Shown: positions 27,182-37,153, counted from the first letter of the stretch. The stretch: DNA of 42,151 nucleotides from Idiomarina sp. 34-48-12 (GCA_002279005.1 NCJS01000008.1:1-42151); one strand, 5' to 3'. Translations and numbers: made by a program. Notes: a model not told the origin generated them from the sequence alone.

Positions 27182-28543
27182 ATGAAAAAGCACGTACTAT
27201 CAGTTTTAGTTGGCTTAACGTTCAGTGCGACGACTAGCGTCGCCTACGCCGACGACCTTGCACAAGTATTCCAACTTGCATTGCAAAATGACCCAACTTT
27301 ACAACAGGTTGATGCGCAGCGCCGCGCAGCTCAAAAAGGTATCGACATCACCAAATCGGCATTTTGGCCTCAAGTCAATCTTTCTGCCGGATATTCACGT
27401 TCAAAATCAGAGAGTGCGGCTTACGATTCAGTAGCACAAAGTTTCATTGTGGTTGACAGTGAAAACCGCGGTTGGAATGCTGGCCTTAATTTAAGCCAAA
27501 CCGTGTTCGATATGAACGTATGGGATCGCGCGGAATTAAGTGAAAAACAAGCATACCAAGCTGAGGTTAATTACTTAAGTGTTCGTCAGCAATTAATGAT
27601 TCGTGTGGTGAATGCGTACTTTACCGTACTCGAGCGTCAAGACGACCTAGAGTTTGCAACGGCAGAGAAAAAAGCTATTGAGCGTCAGCTTGAACAAACT
27701 AAGCAACGCTTCTCCGTTGGTTTAACTGCGATCACCGATGTACACGAAGCGCAGGCTCAATATGACACGTCAGTAGCCGCTGAAATTCAAGCTAAGAATG
27801 CGGTTGAAATTGCCCAAGAATCATTGCGCGAAATCACCGGTCGTTACCATCAAGATTTAGCTCAGCTAAACACCGAGACATTTTCACCTGAAAGCCCAGA
27901 GCCAGCCGATGCGATGCAATGGGTAAAAATTGCTGAAGATAAAAATCTACAGTTACTCGTTCAACGCGTGTCGGTTGAAATTGCTGAGCAACAAATTGAT
28001 TTAGCCCGCAATGGTCACTTACCAACCGTTTCGTTGAATGGTTCATACTCGACTCGTGACACTACCACCACGGTTCGTGGTAACGAAATTGATTTTCCGC
28101 GGATGGATTCAAACTCTATCGGACTTTCTCTGAATGTGCCGTTCTTCACCGGCTTCCGCACGTCTGCTGAAGTGGACCAAGCGCGTGAAAACTATGTCGC
28201 TTCAAGCCAGGAGCTCGAAGGTGTTCGTCGCGGTGTCGAACGTCAAGTTCGCAATGCCTTTTACGATATGGTTGCTTCACAAGCAACTATTCGTGCATTC
28301 GAACAGGCCGTGGTTTCAGCTGAAAGTGCATTGAAAGCCACGCAAACCGGTTTTGAAGTGGGAACTCGTACTATTGTGGACGTGTTAAACAGCACTCGCA
28401 ATCTGTACAACGCCCGTCGTAATTTATCGAGCGCTCGTTATGGATACATTCGTCAGTATTTGACTCTGAAGCAAGCTTCAGGTCAGATCAGCGAACAAGA
28501 TTTAGTAGCCATTAACGCAAGCTTGATTAATGAAAATAATTGA
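27182..28543 (+). CDS. tolC: Outer membrane efflux protein TolC
   Basis: Trimeric outer-membrane channel for RND and ABC exporters and type I secretion. The 453-residue protein has a signal peptide (MKKHVLSVLVGLTFSATTSV, cleaved near AYA-DDL) and two OEP repeats: the first half with LQNDPTLQQVDAQRRAAQKG and FSVGLTAITDVHEAQAQYD, the second with NVPFFTGFRTSAEVDQAREN and FEVGTRTIVDVLNSTRNLY. These repeated helical hairpins make the periplasmic tunnel. In the 239-bp gap to nudF a TAAAAT -10 (27121-27126) has no convincing -35. Ribosome site AGGA ten bases upstream. Its end overlaps the next gene by 14 bases. Confidence 0.96.
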   Translation: MKKHVLSVLVGLTFSATTSVAYADDLAQVFQLALQNDPTLQQVDAQRRAAQKGIDITKSAFWPQVNLSAGYSRSKSESAAYDSVAQSFIVVDSENRGWNAGLNLSQTVFDMNVWDRAELSEKQAYQAEVNYLSVRQQLMIRVVNAYFTVLERQDDLEFATAEKKAIERQLEQTKQRFSVGLTAITDVHEAQAQYDTSVAAEIQAKNAVEIAQESLREITGRYHQDLAQLNTETFSPESPEPADAMQWVKIAEDKNLQLLVQRVSVEIAEQQIDLARNGHLPTVSLNGSYSTRDTTTTVRGNEIDFPRMDSNSIGLSLNVPFFTGFRTSAEVDQARENYVASSQELEGVRRGVERQVRNAFYDMVASQATIRAFEQAVVSAESALKATQTGFEVGTRTIVDVLNSTRNLYNARRNLSSARYGYIRQYLTLKQASGQISEQDLVAINASLINENN

Positions 28544-29465
28544 AAAACCGCACTTTAAGCCACGGTTCTTACTACCAAAATATTGGTTAACGTGGCTTAG
28601 CGTCGGCATTCTCTACACCATTTCTTGGCTGCCATATCGTTGGCAGCTGGGAATGGGTAGAGGTTTAGGTCGACTATTCTATCGTTTCGTTCCTCGCCGC
28701 GCTGACATTGCACGCCGTAATCTCGAACTTTGTTTTCCTGATATGTCTTCCAATGATATTGAAGCATTGGTTAAAAAGAACATGCAAAACACCGGTATCG
28801 CCTTTTTTGAAACGGGCATGGCTTGGTGGTGGCCAGATTGGCGTATTCGTCGCAAACTACATATTCACGGCGAAGAGCATTTACACGCAGCCCAAAAAGA
28901 TGGCAAAGGCGTTCTGCTGTTACTGTTTCATTTTTTGAGTCTTGAAGTTCATGCTAGACTACATGGGTTCGTTAAACCAGCCGTAGGCCTTTACCGCCCA
29001 CACAACAATGCGGTTATGGAGTACTTACAAACATTAGGACGCGGCCGGTCAAACAAATACATGATTCCGCGCACAGACGTGCGCAGCATGCTTCAAGCAC
29101 TCGACCAAGGCGAAATTGCAGGTTACTTGCCAGATCAAGATTATGGCCGTAAGCGCACTGTATTTGCGCCATTGTTTGCTGTTGAAAAAGCAAGTACCAC
29201 TACCGGTACTTTATTATTTGCGGGCAATGCCAATTGTGCAGTAATGCCGGTAACCTGTTTTCGACGTGACGATGGTTCTGGGTACGATATGACCTTTTAC
29301 CCTGAGTTCGAGAATTTCCCGACCGGAGATGATGTCGCTGATGTCACTCGAGTCAATCACATGATTGAATTTGCGATTCAGCAAAAACCTGAACAGTACA
29401 TGTGGATACATCGGCGCTTTAAAACACGACCGAACGAGAGCGACCCTGACCTTTATAAACGTTGA
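28530..29465 (+). CDS. LpxL/LpxM-type lipid A acyltransferase
   Basis: Kdo2-lipid A late acyltransferase family, which adds a secondary acyl chain to lipid A from acyl-ACP at the inner membrane. The 311-residue protein has an N-terminal membrane helix (about 18-35), the family segment RRADIARRNLELCFPDM, an HX4E active site in FHFLSLEVHARL, the YLPDQDYG motif and the closing PEQYMWIHRRFKTRP. The HFLSLE wording is closest to LpxL, but LpxM or LpxP cannot be excluded. ATG start lies inside the tolC end (14-base overlap), so it is coupled to tolC; its own end overlaps the end of the convergent glnE by 13 bases. Confidence 0.93.
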   Translation: MKIIEKPHFKPRFLLPKYWLTWLSVGILYTISWLPYRWQLGMGRGLGRLFYRFVPRRADIARRNLELCFPDMSSNDIEALVKKNMQNTGIAFFETGMAWWWPDWRIRRKLHIHGEEHLHAAQKDGKGVLLLLFHFLSLEVHARLHGFVKPAVGLYRPHNNAVMEYLQTLGRGRSNKYMIPRTDVRSMLQALDQGEIAGYLPDQDYGRKRTVFAPLFAVEKASTTTGTLLFAGNANCAVMPVTCFRRDDGSGYDMTFYPEFENFPTGDDVADVTRVNHMIEFAIQQKPEQYMWIHRRFKTRPNESDPDLYKR

Positions 29466-32221
29466 TCCGTTAACCAGTATCGCCACGCTTGAATAACAGT
29501 GTGGCGATATTCTTCTAAGTCCATTCGAGTGACATTGCCTCGGTCATCAAGCGCTAGTTGATGAATCACTTCACGTTCAGAAATATAAGCTTTCATTAAC
29601 TCTTCTGCGTCTTCAGGACTCATCAAGCCGACCTGCGCAGCCTTCTCTAATACGCGAATATTGTCGGTAAACTCTGTTAACTCCGGATGTTCTGGAGCGA
29701 AACGTAGCACTAAATATTGAACCAAAAACTCTAAATCTGTGATACCACCTTCGCCCTGCTTTACGTCAAACTCCTGACCTTCTACTTTTGCTTGCAAGTG
29801 CTCGCGCATTTTTTCTCGCATGCTAAGTACTTGCGTTCTCAGTTCTGTTTCTTCACGATCTTGGCATAGCTGCTGCCGACGTATGTCGATTAACTTCTGG
29901 CACAACTCAGGACTACCGAAAACTGGCCTTGCCCGCACTAAGGCTTGTAGCTCCCACGTCCAAGCATCTTCACGCAGGTAACTAGCAAACGTATCCAAGC
30001 GAGATACTAGCAAACCGGCTTTACCCGACGGCCTCAAACGCATGTCTACTTCGTACAAAGTGCCGACCACCGTTCGCGTGGTAAATAAATGCAAAATACG
30101 CTGTGCTAAACGTAGATAGAACTGTTGAACTTCAATAACTTTGCAACCATTGGTTTCGCCTGAATAGTCTGAGTCAGTAATAAATACTAAATCTAAATCA
30201 GAACCATAGCCGAGCTCCAAACCGCCGAGTTTGCCGTAAGCCATTACGGCAAAGCCCATATTGTCGATATCACGACCAGGAGGCACACCATGCTTCTCCG
30301 CTAACTGAAACCATGCTAGACGCACCACTTTTGCGATAATTGCTTCAGCAAGATAACTCAGGTGGTCACTGACCTTCATAAGCGGTAATGCTCCGCTGAT
30401 ATCAGCCGCAGCAACTTTCAGTTGCAAAACTTGGCGAGCCTGACGTAGCGCATCCATTTGCGCTTCTAAATCTTGTTCTTGTTCCGGTAGTCGCAATAAG
30501 AACTCGTCCAGTAGCGACGGATAGTCTTCCAATTTAGGCAATTGATACAAATGTTGCGGATCAATCAACTCGTCCAAAAGCAACGGATACAAAGCAAGTT
30601 GATGGGTCAACCACGAGCTTGCCCGACATAGCTTGATAAGTTGTTCGCGCGCACCCCTGTTCTCGACTAAAAGTTCAACGTACGCAGTACGGGTCATGAT
30701 TTTTCGCAACACTTGAAACACACGTTCGAGCACTGAATCGGAATCAGAAAATTGCACAACGCGTTCAAGCAACAAAGGCACCAAGCGCGCCATTGCTTTA
30801 CGCCCACGCGGGCCTGAGCCACGCTTGCGCACATCCATACGTAACTGGTTTACTTGTTGCCATATGAGTTGCGCAGTGGCTTTCGCAAGCCCTACATCGA
30901 CAAGAACTTCCACCGCCGTGTCATCTTCAATCATATCCTGCCACAGCAGTTGCAGTTCCCCAGCTTCTTCATCCTCAGCATCCGGATCACCGATAACTTG
31001 ACGGAAGTGCTCATGAACTTTCGCCATGGTTCTCTTAATTAACTCATTTACTTCCTGCCAAGGCTGTTGATACGCCAGGCTTATACGCTCTTGCAATGAC
31101 TCTTCGATAGGTAACGTTTGCGTTTGTTCATCATTGAGTTGCTGCAATACGTGTTCCATTTTGCGCAGCACCTCATAGCAGCCCAGTAATTCATCGACCG
31201 ATTGCTGCGGCAACAGCCCTAGTTCGGCAATAGCTTGGTAGGCTTGATAAATTGACTGAGTCTGTAATTGTCGTTGCTGACCGCCTCGTATGAGCTGAAA
31301 GGCCTGGGCAATGAATTCGATTTCACGAATGCCTCCGGGACCCAACTTGATGTTGCGCTCGAGCCCTTTTCGTCGCGTTTCTTGCGTGATTAAGCTCTTC
31401 ATTTTGCGCAAGGCATCAATGGCGGAGAAATCAATATAACGACGGTAAACAAATGGGCGCAATAATGCCGAAAGTTGTTGCTGATAATTGGTATCCGATC
31501 CGATGATGCGAGCCTTAACCATTGCATAACGCTCCCAGTCGCGTCCCTGCTCCTGATAGTAATATTCAAGTGCCGACAAACTGGCCACAACTGGGCCTGA
31601 TTGACCGAATGGCCGAAGCCTCAAGTCAACACGAAACACCCGACCATCCACGGTAATTTGATCAAGCATACTCACCAAACTCTGGGCAAGTTTAGTGAAA
31701 AATACACTATTCTCGATAGGTTTACGCGGATGATCTGTTTCACCTTGCTCAGGGTAGCAAAAGATAAGATCGATATCGGATGAAAAGTTGAGTTCACCGC
31801 CACCCAATTTACCCATACCAATGACTAACAATGGAAGCGCTTTGCCATGCTCGTCACGCGGCGTGCCAAAACGTTCGCAAAATCGGGGGTACAGCCACGC
31901 TAATGAACAACTAATAAACGCATCAGCAGTAGCGGTAATATGCGCCAGCACGTCCTCTATAGCCATTTGTTGCAGTAAGTCTGCTGCTGCAATTGTGGCG
32001 TACCAGCGCTGCCGTAACTGCCGCACCACTCGATTGGCTTCGGTTTCGTTCGTGCAACGTGCCAGACTATCATTTAAGCAAAGCTGATAATCGCTCGGTT
32101 GAGGCAGAACAACTTGTTCCCCTTGCCACTCAATAGCATCGGGCTGTTGCTCTATAACGCGAGCAACAAACTCACTAATTGACGTTACTCGCGCCAGCAA
32201 CTTCACAGTTACAGTATCCAA
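29453..32221 (-). CDS. glnE: Glutamine synthetase adenylyltransferase / deadenylylase GlnE
   Basis: Bifunctional enzyme that adds or removes AMP on glutamine synthetase under PII control. The 922-residue protein has two nucleotidyltransferase domains: the N-terminal deadenylylase with GMGKLGGGELNFSSDIDLIF and the C-terminal adenylylase with AYGKLGGLELGYGSDLDLVF, joined by a helical regulatory region; E. coli GlnE has 946. The start is uncertain: TTG at 32221 has AAGAG upstream and overlaps the previous gene by 13 bases, while GTG at 32206 begins 2 bases past that gene's stop. In E. coli it also follows ygiF. Its 3' end overlaps the convergent acyltransferase gene. Confidence 0.97.
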   Translation of the reverse strand: MDTVTVKLLARVTSISEFVARVIEQQPDAIEWQGEQVVLPQPSDYQLCLNDSLARCTNETEANRVVRQLRQRWYATIAAADLLQQMAIEDVLAHITATADAFISCSLAWLYPRFCERFGTPRDEHGKALPLLVIGMGKLGGGELNFSSDIDLIFCYPEQGETDHPRKPIENSVFFTKLAQSLVSMLDQITVDGRVFRVDLRLRPFGQSGPVVASLSALEYYYQEQGRDWERYAMVKARIIGSDTNYQQQLSALLRPFVYRRYIDFSAIDALRKMKSLITQETRRKGLERNIKLGPGGIREIEFIAQAFQLIRGGQQRQLQTQSIYQAYQAIAELGLLPQQSVDELLGCYEVLRKMEHVLQQLNDEQTQTLPIEESLQERISLAYQQPWQEVNELIKRTMAKVHEHFRQVIGDPDAEDEEAGELQLLWQDMIEDDTAVEVLVDVGLAKATAQLIWQQVNQLRMDVRKRGSGPRGRKAMARLVPLLLERVVQFSDSDSVLERVFQVLRKIMTRTAYVELLVENRGAREQLIKLCRASSWLTHQLALYPLLLDELIDPQHLYQLPKLEDYPSLLDEFLLRLPEQEQDLEAQMDALRQARQVLQLKVAAADISGALPLMKVSDHLSYLAEAIIAKVVRLAWFQLAEKHGVPPGRDIDNMGFAVMAYGKLGGLELGYGSDLDLVFITDSDYSGETNGCKVIEVQQFYLRLAQRILHLFTTRTVVGTLYEVDMRLRPSGKAGLLVSRLDTFASYLREDAWTWELQALVRARPVFGSPELCQKLIDIRRQQLCQDREETELRTQVLSMREKMREHLQAKVEGQEFDVKQGEGGITDLEFLVQYLVLRFAPEHPELTEFTDNIRVLEKAAQVGLMSPEDAEELMKAYISEREVIHQLALDDRGNVTRMDLEEYRHTVIQAWRYWLTDQRL

Positions 32222-33735
32222 TATGGCTCTTGTTTCAGAGCAGCTCTGCGTGAACGCTCCAACGCGTAGAGAAGTGACTCAAGTTGCACTTCTTGCCAAC
32301 TGAGTAGTTTTTCCGTGTTAATGTCGTCGGTATCTTTAATGGCCTCACGCAAAAGCTTTAATGCCATAATTTCTCGAATGCCACGCATCATGTCTTGCCA
32401 CGGCGCGCGGAAACTTTCACGATCATCGGCATCGAACAAATAGCCAACGCAGTAGCCTAACTGTAGCGAGCTTTGTAACTGCGGTAGGAGTTTTAAATAC
32501 TGGTCCGCACGCATTTCCTCATGACGGGTAAACGCTTCGACAACCTGTTGCCAGTCTTCGCGTAACCGCTGCGCTGCCCATTGTTTAAGTGGTAGCTGCG
32601 TTAGTTGCTCATGACGAGGTTGTTGCGCGCATAGTTCACCAAGTTCAAACAAGGTCAGTTGATAATCATCTCGTTTGCTTAAGTTAATTACCAACTCAAG
32701 TTGAACGGCATGCTCTTGCTGTTCGAGTATCTCATCGTACAATTTTTGATTTTGCTCCAGTGCACGGTGGTATGCACCATCCTCCGCGGTTAGCTCGTTG
32801 AGTCCGTCGTAGCGACTCAGCCAGCCGAGATGTCCCAGCATTTGCTCTAACCGTACAATATGATCACTCACATCAATTTCAAACAGAGCGAGCTGCTGCA
32901 GCACGACTTTACACAAACGAATACCGTCAGTAATTCCGGCCACAGCACGCACACTCGGTTGCTCATTCAAACAGGCATCATTGTGCTGCCAATATTGCAG
33001 CGCGTATGCCAGAGCTCGATAAAGACCACCACCAGCATCGTCAGTTGGTTGCTGGCGAACAAAGTGAGCATGCGTAAATGGCTCTAACACCGATTTTTCT
33101 GCCAACAAATAACCCCGAGCAGCCTTACTTAAGCTGCCCACTCGTGCATTAACACGTGTGATGAAGCGTCTCGCCAACTTATATGCTTGCGCTATCTCAC
33201 CGCCTTGAACCTCAAGCTCAATTTCACAAATTGGTCGAGTCTTATCGTTGGCAATAACCTGACCTTCGTCGAAAACCAATTCAATCACACCATCGCCGCT
33301 GATGATTTGCCAACGATGGCGGGTGAAATCGGTACGAAATATTTCGGTTAATTCGCGCTGAACATCGAATACGGGGAATTCATCAGGCCAAATATCTTCT
33401 TCAAACAACGTCAAATCAGGTTCGTCGCGCGTTACTACAACATTGTATTCCGGGCGAGAATGCATGCCACCAAGCACTTCACCTGACAATTTAATGGTTT
33501 GTTCACGTTCATCGCCTCGACGGCGAATACGTAAACCAATGTCATGCTGACGCAATTGCAGGTCCGGCGTATCAAAATACGCATTACTTAATTCCAGTTG
33601 GCTCGGTTGTGCTTCTTTAGCTAGCTGTTGGCACAATGCTAGAACCGCATCTCGCTTGGCTGGTTCTACCAGTAACTTTAGTTCTATTTCTTGACTCACG
33701 AGTGGTCTCTTACACGTTGATTTTGCTTGTTTCAT
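32209..33735 (-). CDS. ygiF: CYTH/CHAD inorganic triphosphatase (YgiF-type)
   Basis: Likely inorganic triphosphatase. The 508-residue protein has an N-terminal CYTH domain with the ExExK motif (Glu16, Glu18, Lys20 in QEIELKLLV), basic and acidic strand residues (RIRRRGDEREQTIKLSG, CEIELEVQGG) that line the tunnel, and a C-terminal helical CHAD domain (from about 220). The ATG at 33735 is used, but the GTG at 33699 (MSQEIELK...) matches the E. coli start and has AAGAGA upstream, so the first 12 residues may be leader. Precedes glnE with a small overlap, as in E. coli. Confidence 0.9.
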   Translation of the reverse strand: MKQAKSTCKRPLVSQEIELKLLVEPAKRDAVLALCQQLAKEAQPSQLELSNAYFDTPDLQLRQHDIGLRIRRRGDEREQTIKLSGEVLGGMHSRPEYNVVVTRDEPDLTLFEEDIWPDEFPVFDVQRELTEIFRTDFTRHRWQIISGDGVIELVFDEGQVIANDKTRPICEIELEVQGGEIAQAYKLARRFITRVNARVGSLSKAARGYLLAEKSVLEPFTHAHFVRQQPTDDAGGGLYRALAYALQYWQHNDACLNEQPSVRAVAGITDGIRLCKVVLQQLALFEIDVSDHIVRLEQMLGHLGWLSRYDGLNELTAEDGAYHRALEQNQKLYDEILEQQEHAVQLELVINLSKRDDYQLTLFELGELCAQQPRHEQLTQLPLKQWAAQRLREDWQQVVEAFTRHEEMRADQYLKLLPQLQSSLQLGYCVGYLFDADDRESFRAPWQDMMRGIREIMALKLLREAIKDTDDINTEKLLSWQEVQLESLLYALERSRRAALKQEPYWIL

Positions 33736-33845
33736 ACGGTACTCGTACTCATTGTGCGGGTCAACTTAAATGGGCTTGACAGCGGTGTTTAAAAAATGCA
33801 CCGTGGGCGCGATTTAGAGAATTAAAAAAATGTGATCAGACTAGC

Positions 33846-33873
33846 TTTACGCGCGCCAAAAAAGTCATATACT
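33846..33873 (+). promoter_or_regulatory. Candidate putA promoter
   Basis: TTTACG (33846-33851) and TATACT (33868-33873) with a 16-bp spacer, 53 bases upstream of putA. Flanking GCGCC (33853-33857) and GGCGC (33874-33878) form an inverted repeat across the spacer and -10 box. No PutA operator set is recognised. Confidence 0.5.
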
Positions 33874-33926
33874 GGCGCCCGAAATATGTCACCGCCAGCC
33901 TTGGGCTGAGTCCAACAGGAGATGCT

Positions 33927-36900
33927 ATGTTCAAAGCGAGTGAAGTACTTGCGGCTCAGTATACCGGCGCCGACCTTGGTCGACTCCAAAAAGCGATAAC
34001 TGCCAACTACCTGGTAGATGAAGATGCCTATTTGCGTGAGCTATTGCCTTTAGTCCCTCAAGAGGAATCTAATCTTGATGCGGTAACTCAGGCAACAACC
34101 GATTTAGTCAATAAAGTTCGCGACCGTGCTGATGGCGGTGGCGTTGATGCGTTCTTGCAAGAATACAGCCTTGATACTAAAGAAGGCATTATTTTGATGT
34201 GTCTTGCCGAGGCATTGCTGCGTATTCCTGATGCGACCACAGCCGATGCCCTCATTCAAGATCGTTTATCTGGCGGTGATTGGCAGAAACATATGGGGCA
34301 AAGTGCTTCATGGTTGGTCAATAGCGGTACATGGGGTCTTGCGTTAACCAATTCGGTGATTAACCCAACGGGCCAGCCAATGGAAACGCCTCGTGGTGTA
34401 TTCCGTCGTATGGTTCGCCGCTTAAGTTCGCCTGTGGTGCGCAAAGCAACCTATGCTGCGATGCGGATTATGGGAACGCAATTTGTTTTAGGTAGAACCA
34501 TACAAGAGGCTCTCAAAAACAGCCGAAACAATCGCGATAAAGGCTATACCCATTCATACGATATGCTCGGTGAAGCAGCATTAACCATGGCCGATGCCCG
34601 TCGTTATCACGCTGACTATGTCAACTCAATCAAAGTAGTTGGCAAAGAAAACTTCAATAACCCGAATGCACCGCGACCGACAATTTCAATTAAATTGTCT
34701 GCGTTACATCCGCGTTATGAAGTGGCAAATCATGAACGGGTACTCACTGAACTTGCTTCCAGCTTAACCGAACTCGTGAAGTTAGCGAAAGAAGCTGACG
34801 TCGGCGTCAGCATTGATGCCGAAGAAATGGATCGCTTAGAACTTTCACTAGAACTGTTTGAGAAAGTTTACCGTAGCGGCGTGTGTAAAGGTTGGCCACG
34901 TTTTGGCTTAGTGGTTCAAGCTTATTCAAAGCGCGCTTTACCAGTACTTTGCTGGGTAACTGCATTAGCTCGCGAATGCGGCGATGAAATTCCAGTACGC
35001 CTCGTGAAAGGTGCATATTGGGATACTGAAATTAAACTGTGTCAAGTAAACGGCTTAGAAGGCTATCCAGTTTATACCCGAAAAGCGAACACGGATGTGT
35101 CTTACCTGGCGTGTGCTCATTATTTAATGAGTCCGGCAACAGATGGCGCTATCTATCCACAGTTTGCAACACACAATGCGCAAACTGTAGTTGCAATTCG
35201 CGAGTTGAATAAAAAATATCAACGTCGAATTGAGTTCCAACGTCTGCATGGTATGGGTGATGATCTTTACGACACCTTGCTTGAGCAAGATCCGAAAGTC
35301 ACCGTTCGTATTTATGCGCCAGTAGGCGCTCACAAAGACTTGCTGCCGTATTTAGTTCGCCGCTTACTTGAAAACGGTGCAAACACATCGTTTGTACATA
35401 AGCTAGTGGACCCTGAAACGCCGGTGGCCGAACTCACAGAGCACCCGCTTCGCACTATGCTGAAGCATGAGCATTTCGCAAACCATAAGATTCCATTACC
35501 GACGCAGATTTTCAGCGATCGGAAAAACTCGTTAGGATTGAATATGAACATTCACTCGCAAGCTGATGATTTTATCAACGCCGTTCATCAATATCGTGAT
35601 AAGCAATGGCAAGGTGGCCCGATTGTTAATGGTGATGTAGTTGATGCACACCACCGCGTTGCTATTCACAGCCCACAGAACACCAGTCAGCAGATTGGTA
35701 CCATTTGTTGGGGTGACAAAGCATTAGCCGAGCAAGCACTACAAAGTGCAAATGCAGCTTATCGCCGCTGGCGCGACACAGACGTTGAAGTGCGCGCATC
35801 GGCGCTTGAGAAATTGGCAGATTTGATGGAAGCCAATCGTAATGAACTAATTGCTCTGTGTACCATGGAAGCTGGTAAGAGCTTACAAGATGGTATCGAT
35901 GAAGTTCGCGAAGCTGTGGACTTCTGCCGCTATTATGCCCAGCAAGCACGTGAACTGATGGGCGACGGCACGATATTGCCAGGGCCAACCGGCGAAACGA
36001 ATGAACTGTTCTTGCAAGGCCGCGGTACCTTTATCTGTATCAGCCCTTGGAACTTCCCACTCGCAATCTTTATGGGACAAGTTGCAGCAGCTTTAGTTAC
36101 TGGTAACTGCGTGATTGCAAAGCCAGCTGAACAAACCGGTTTAATTGCCTTCCGCGCTGTTCAATTGGCATTAGAAGCTGGTATTCCTGGTGACGTATTA
36201 CATTACATGCCAGGCAGCGGTGCTGAGGTTGGTAGCTTCTTGGTGTCACAAGAAGATATCGGTGGCGTATGCTTTACCGGTTCAACCTACACGGCGCAAT
36301 CTATTAACCGTGCATTGGCGGCTCGCACAGGTGCAATTGTGCCATTGGTTGCAGAAACGGGTGGGCAAAATGCGATGTTGATCGATTCAACAGCCTTGCC
36401 AGAACAAGCGGTTACCGACATCGTTGCCAGCGCATTTAAGAGTGCCGGTCAACGTTGTTCAGCACTTCGTGTGTTGTTTGTTCAAGACGATATCGCTGAC
36501 CGCGTGATTGATTTGCTCAAAGGCGCAATGGCTGAACTGAAGGTGGGTGACCCAATGTTGCATGAAACCGACGTTGGCCCAGTTATTGATGGTGTCGCGA
36601 AAAGTAACCTTGAGCAACACATCAATGATATTTCACAAGCAGGTCGCTTAATCGCTCGAGCACCAATGCCGGAGTATACCAATGGCGGTACTTTTGTGGC
36701 GCCAACGGCGATTGAAATCGATAGCATTAATCAGCTAGTTAAAGAAAACTTCGGTCCGATTTTGCACGTCATTCGTTACAAAACGAGCGAGCTTGACCAA
36801 GTTATTGATAGCATTAACGGCACTGGCTTCGGCTTAACATTCGGCATTCATAGCCGCAATGAAACCTTTGCAGCAGATATCGCGCGTCGCATTGACGTGG

Positions 36901-37094
36901 GTAACGTTTACATTAACCGAAATCAGATTGGTGCTGTAGTTGGCGTACAACCGTTTGGTGGTCGTGGTATGTCTGGTACTGGCCCGAAAGCCGGTGGTCC
37001 ACACTACTTAACACGCTTTGTGACTGAGAAGACACGCACTAACAACATCACTGCAGTTGGTGGTAATGCAACCTTGTTGTCGCTAGGTGACTAG
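33927..37094 (+). CDS. putA: Bifunctional proline dehydrogenase / P5C dehydrogenase PutA
   Basis: Oxidises proline to glutamate in two steps: an FAD proline dehydrogenase and an NAD P5C dehydrogenase with channelling between them. The 1055-residue protein starts with the alpha-helical arm, has the proline dehydrogenase barrel (about 190-470, with DAEEMDRLELS, RLVKGAYWD and LVRRLLENGANTSFV), then the aldehyde dehydrogenase domain (about 560-1020) with Glu810 and catalytic Cys844 (GQRCSALR). No N-terminal ribbon-helix-helix DNA-binding domain and no long C-terminal extension are present, so this is a short, non-regulatory PutA. AGGAG precedes the ATG by six bases. Its stop codon sits inside a 12-bp hairpin. 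Confidence 0.97.
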   Translation: MFKASEVLAAQYTGADLGRLQKAITANYLVDEDAYLRELLPLVPQEESNLDAVTQATTDLVNKVRDRADGGGVDAFLQEYSLDTKEGIILMCLAEALLRIPDATTADALIQDRLSGGDWQKHMGQSASWLVNSGTWGLALTNSVINPTGQPMETPRGVFRRMVRRLSSPVVRKATYAAMRIMGTQFVLGRTIQEALKNSRNNRDKGYTHSYDMLGEAALTMADARRYHADYVNSIKVVGKENFNNPNAPRPTISIKLSALHPRYEVANHERVLTELASSLTELVKLAKEADVGVSIDAEEMDRLELSLELFEKVYRSGVCKGWPRFGLVVQAYSKRALPVLCWVTALARECGDEIPVRLVKGAYWDTEIKLCQVNGLEGYPVYTRKANTDVSYLACAHYLMSPATDGAIYPQFATHNAQTVVAIRELNKKYQRRIEFQRLHGMGDDLYDTLLEQDPKVTVRIYAPVGAHKDLLPYLVRRLLENGANTSFVHKLVDPETPVAELTEHPLRTMLKHEHFANHKIPLPTQIFSDRKNSLGLNMNIHSQADDFINAVHQYRDKQWQGGPIVNGDVVDAHHRVAIHSPQNTSQQIGTICWGDKALAEQALQSANAAYRRWRDTDVEVRASALEKLADLMEANRNELIALCTMEAGKSLQDGIDEVREAVDFCRYYAQQARELMGDGTILPGPTGETNELFLQGRGTFICISPWNFPLAIFMGQVAAALVTGNCVIAKPAEQTGLIAFRAVQLALEAGIPGDVLHYMPGSGAEVGSFLVSQEDIGGVCFTGSTYTAQSINRALAARTGAIVPLVAETGGQNAMLIDSTALPEQAVTDIVASAFKSAGQRCSALRVLFVQDDIADRVIDLLKGAMAELKVGDPMLHETDVGPVIDGVAKSNLEQHINDISQAGRLIARAPMPEYTNGGTFVAPTAIEIDSINQLVKENFGPILHVIRYKTSELDQVIDSINGTGFGLTFGIHSRNETFAADIARRIDVGNVYINRNQIGAVVGVQPFGGRGMSGTGPKAGGPHYLTRFVTEKTRTNNITAVGGNATLLSLGD

Positions 37095-37102
37095 CGACAA
37101 CA
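37075..37102 (+). terminator. Hairpin spanning the putA stop codon
   Basis: Perfect 12-bp stem (TGTTGTCGCTAG / CTAGCGACAACA) with a 4-base loop GTGA; the TAG stop lies in the right arm. No U-tract follows, so it may be a 3'-end stabiliser rather than a terminator. A second stem follows 25 bases later. Confidence 0.55.
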
Positions 37103-37126
37103 CGACATTGCATTGAGAACACAATA

Positions 37127-37153
37127 AAGTGGGCGACTAAAACTCGCCCACTT
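37127..37153. terminator. Convergent putA / acyl-CoA dehydrogenase terminator
   Basis: Perfect 10-bp stem (AAGTGGGCGA / TCGCCCACTT) with a 7-base loop between the convergent gene ends; it overlaps the last codons and stop of the acyl-CoA dehydrogenase gene. No long U-tract follows on either strand, so the bidirectional role is inferred from position. Confidence 0.65.
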
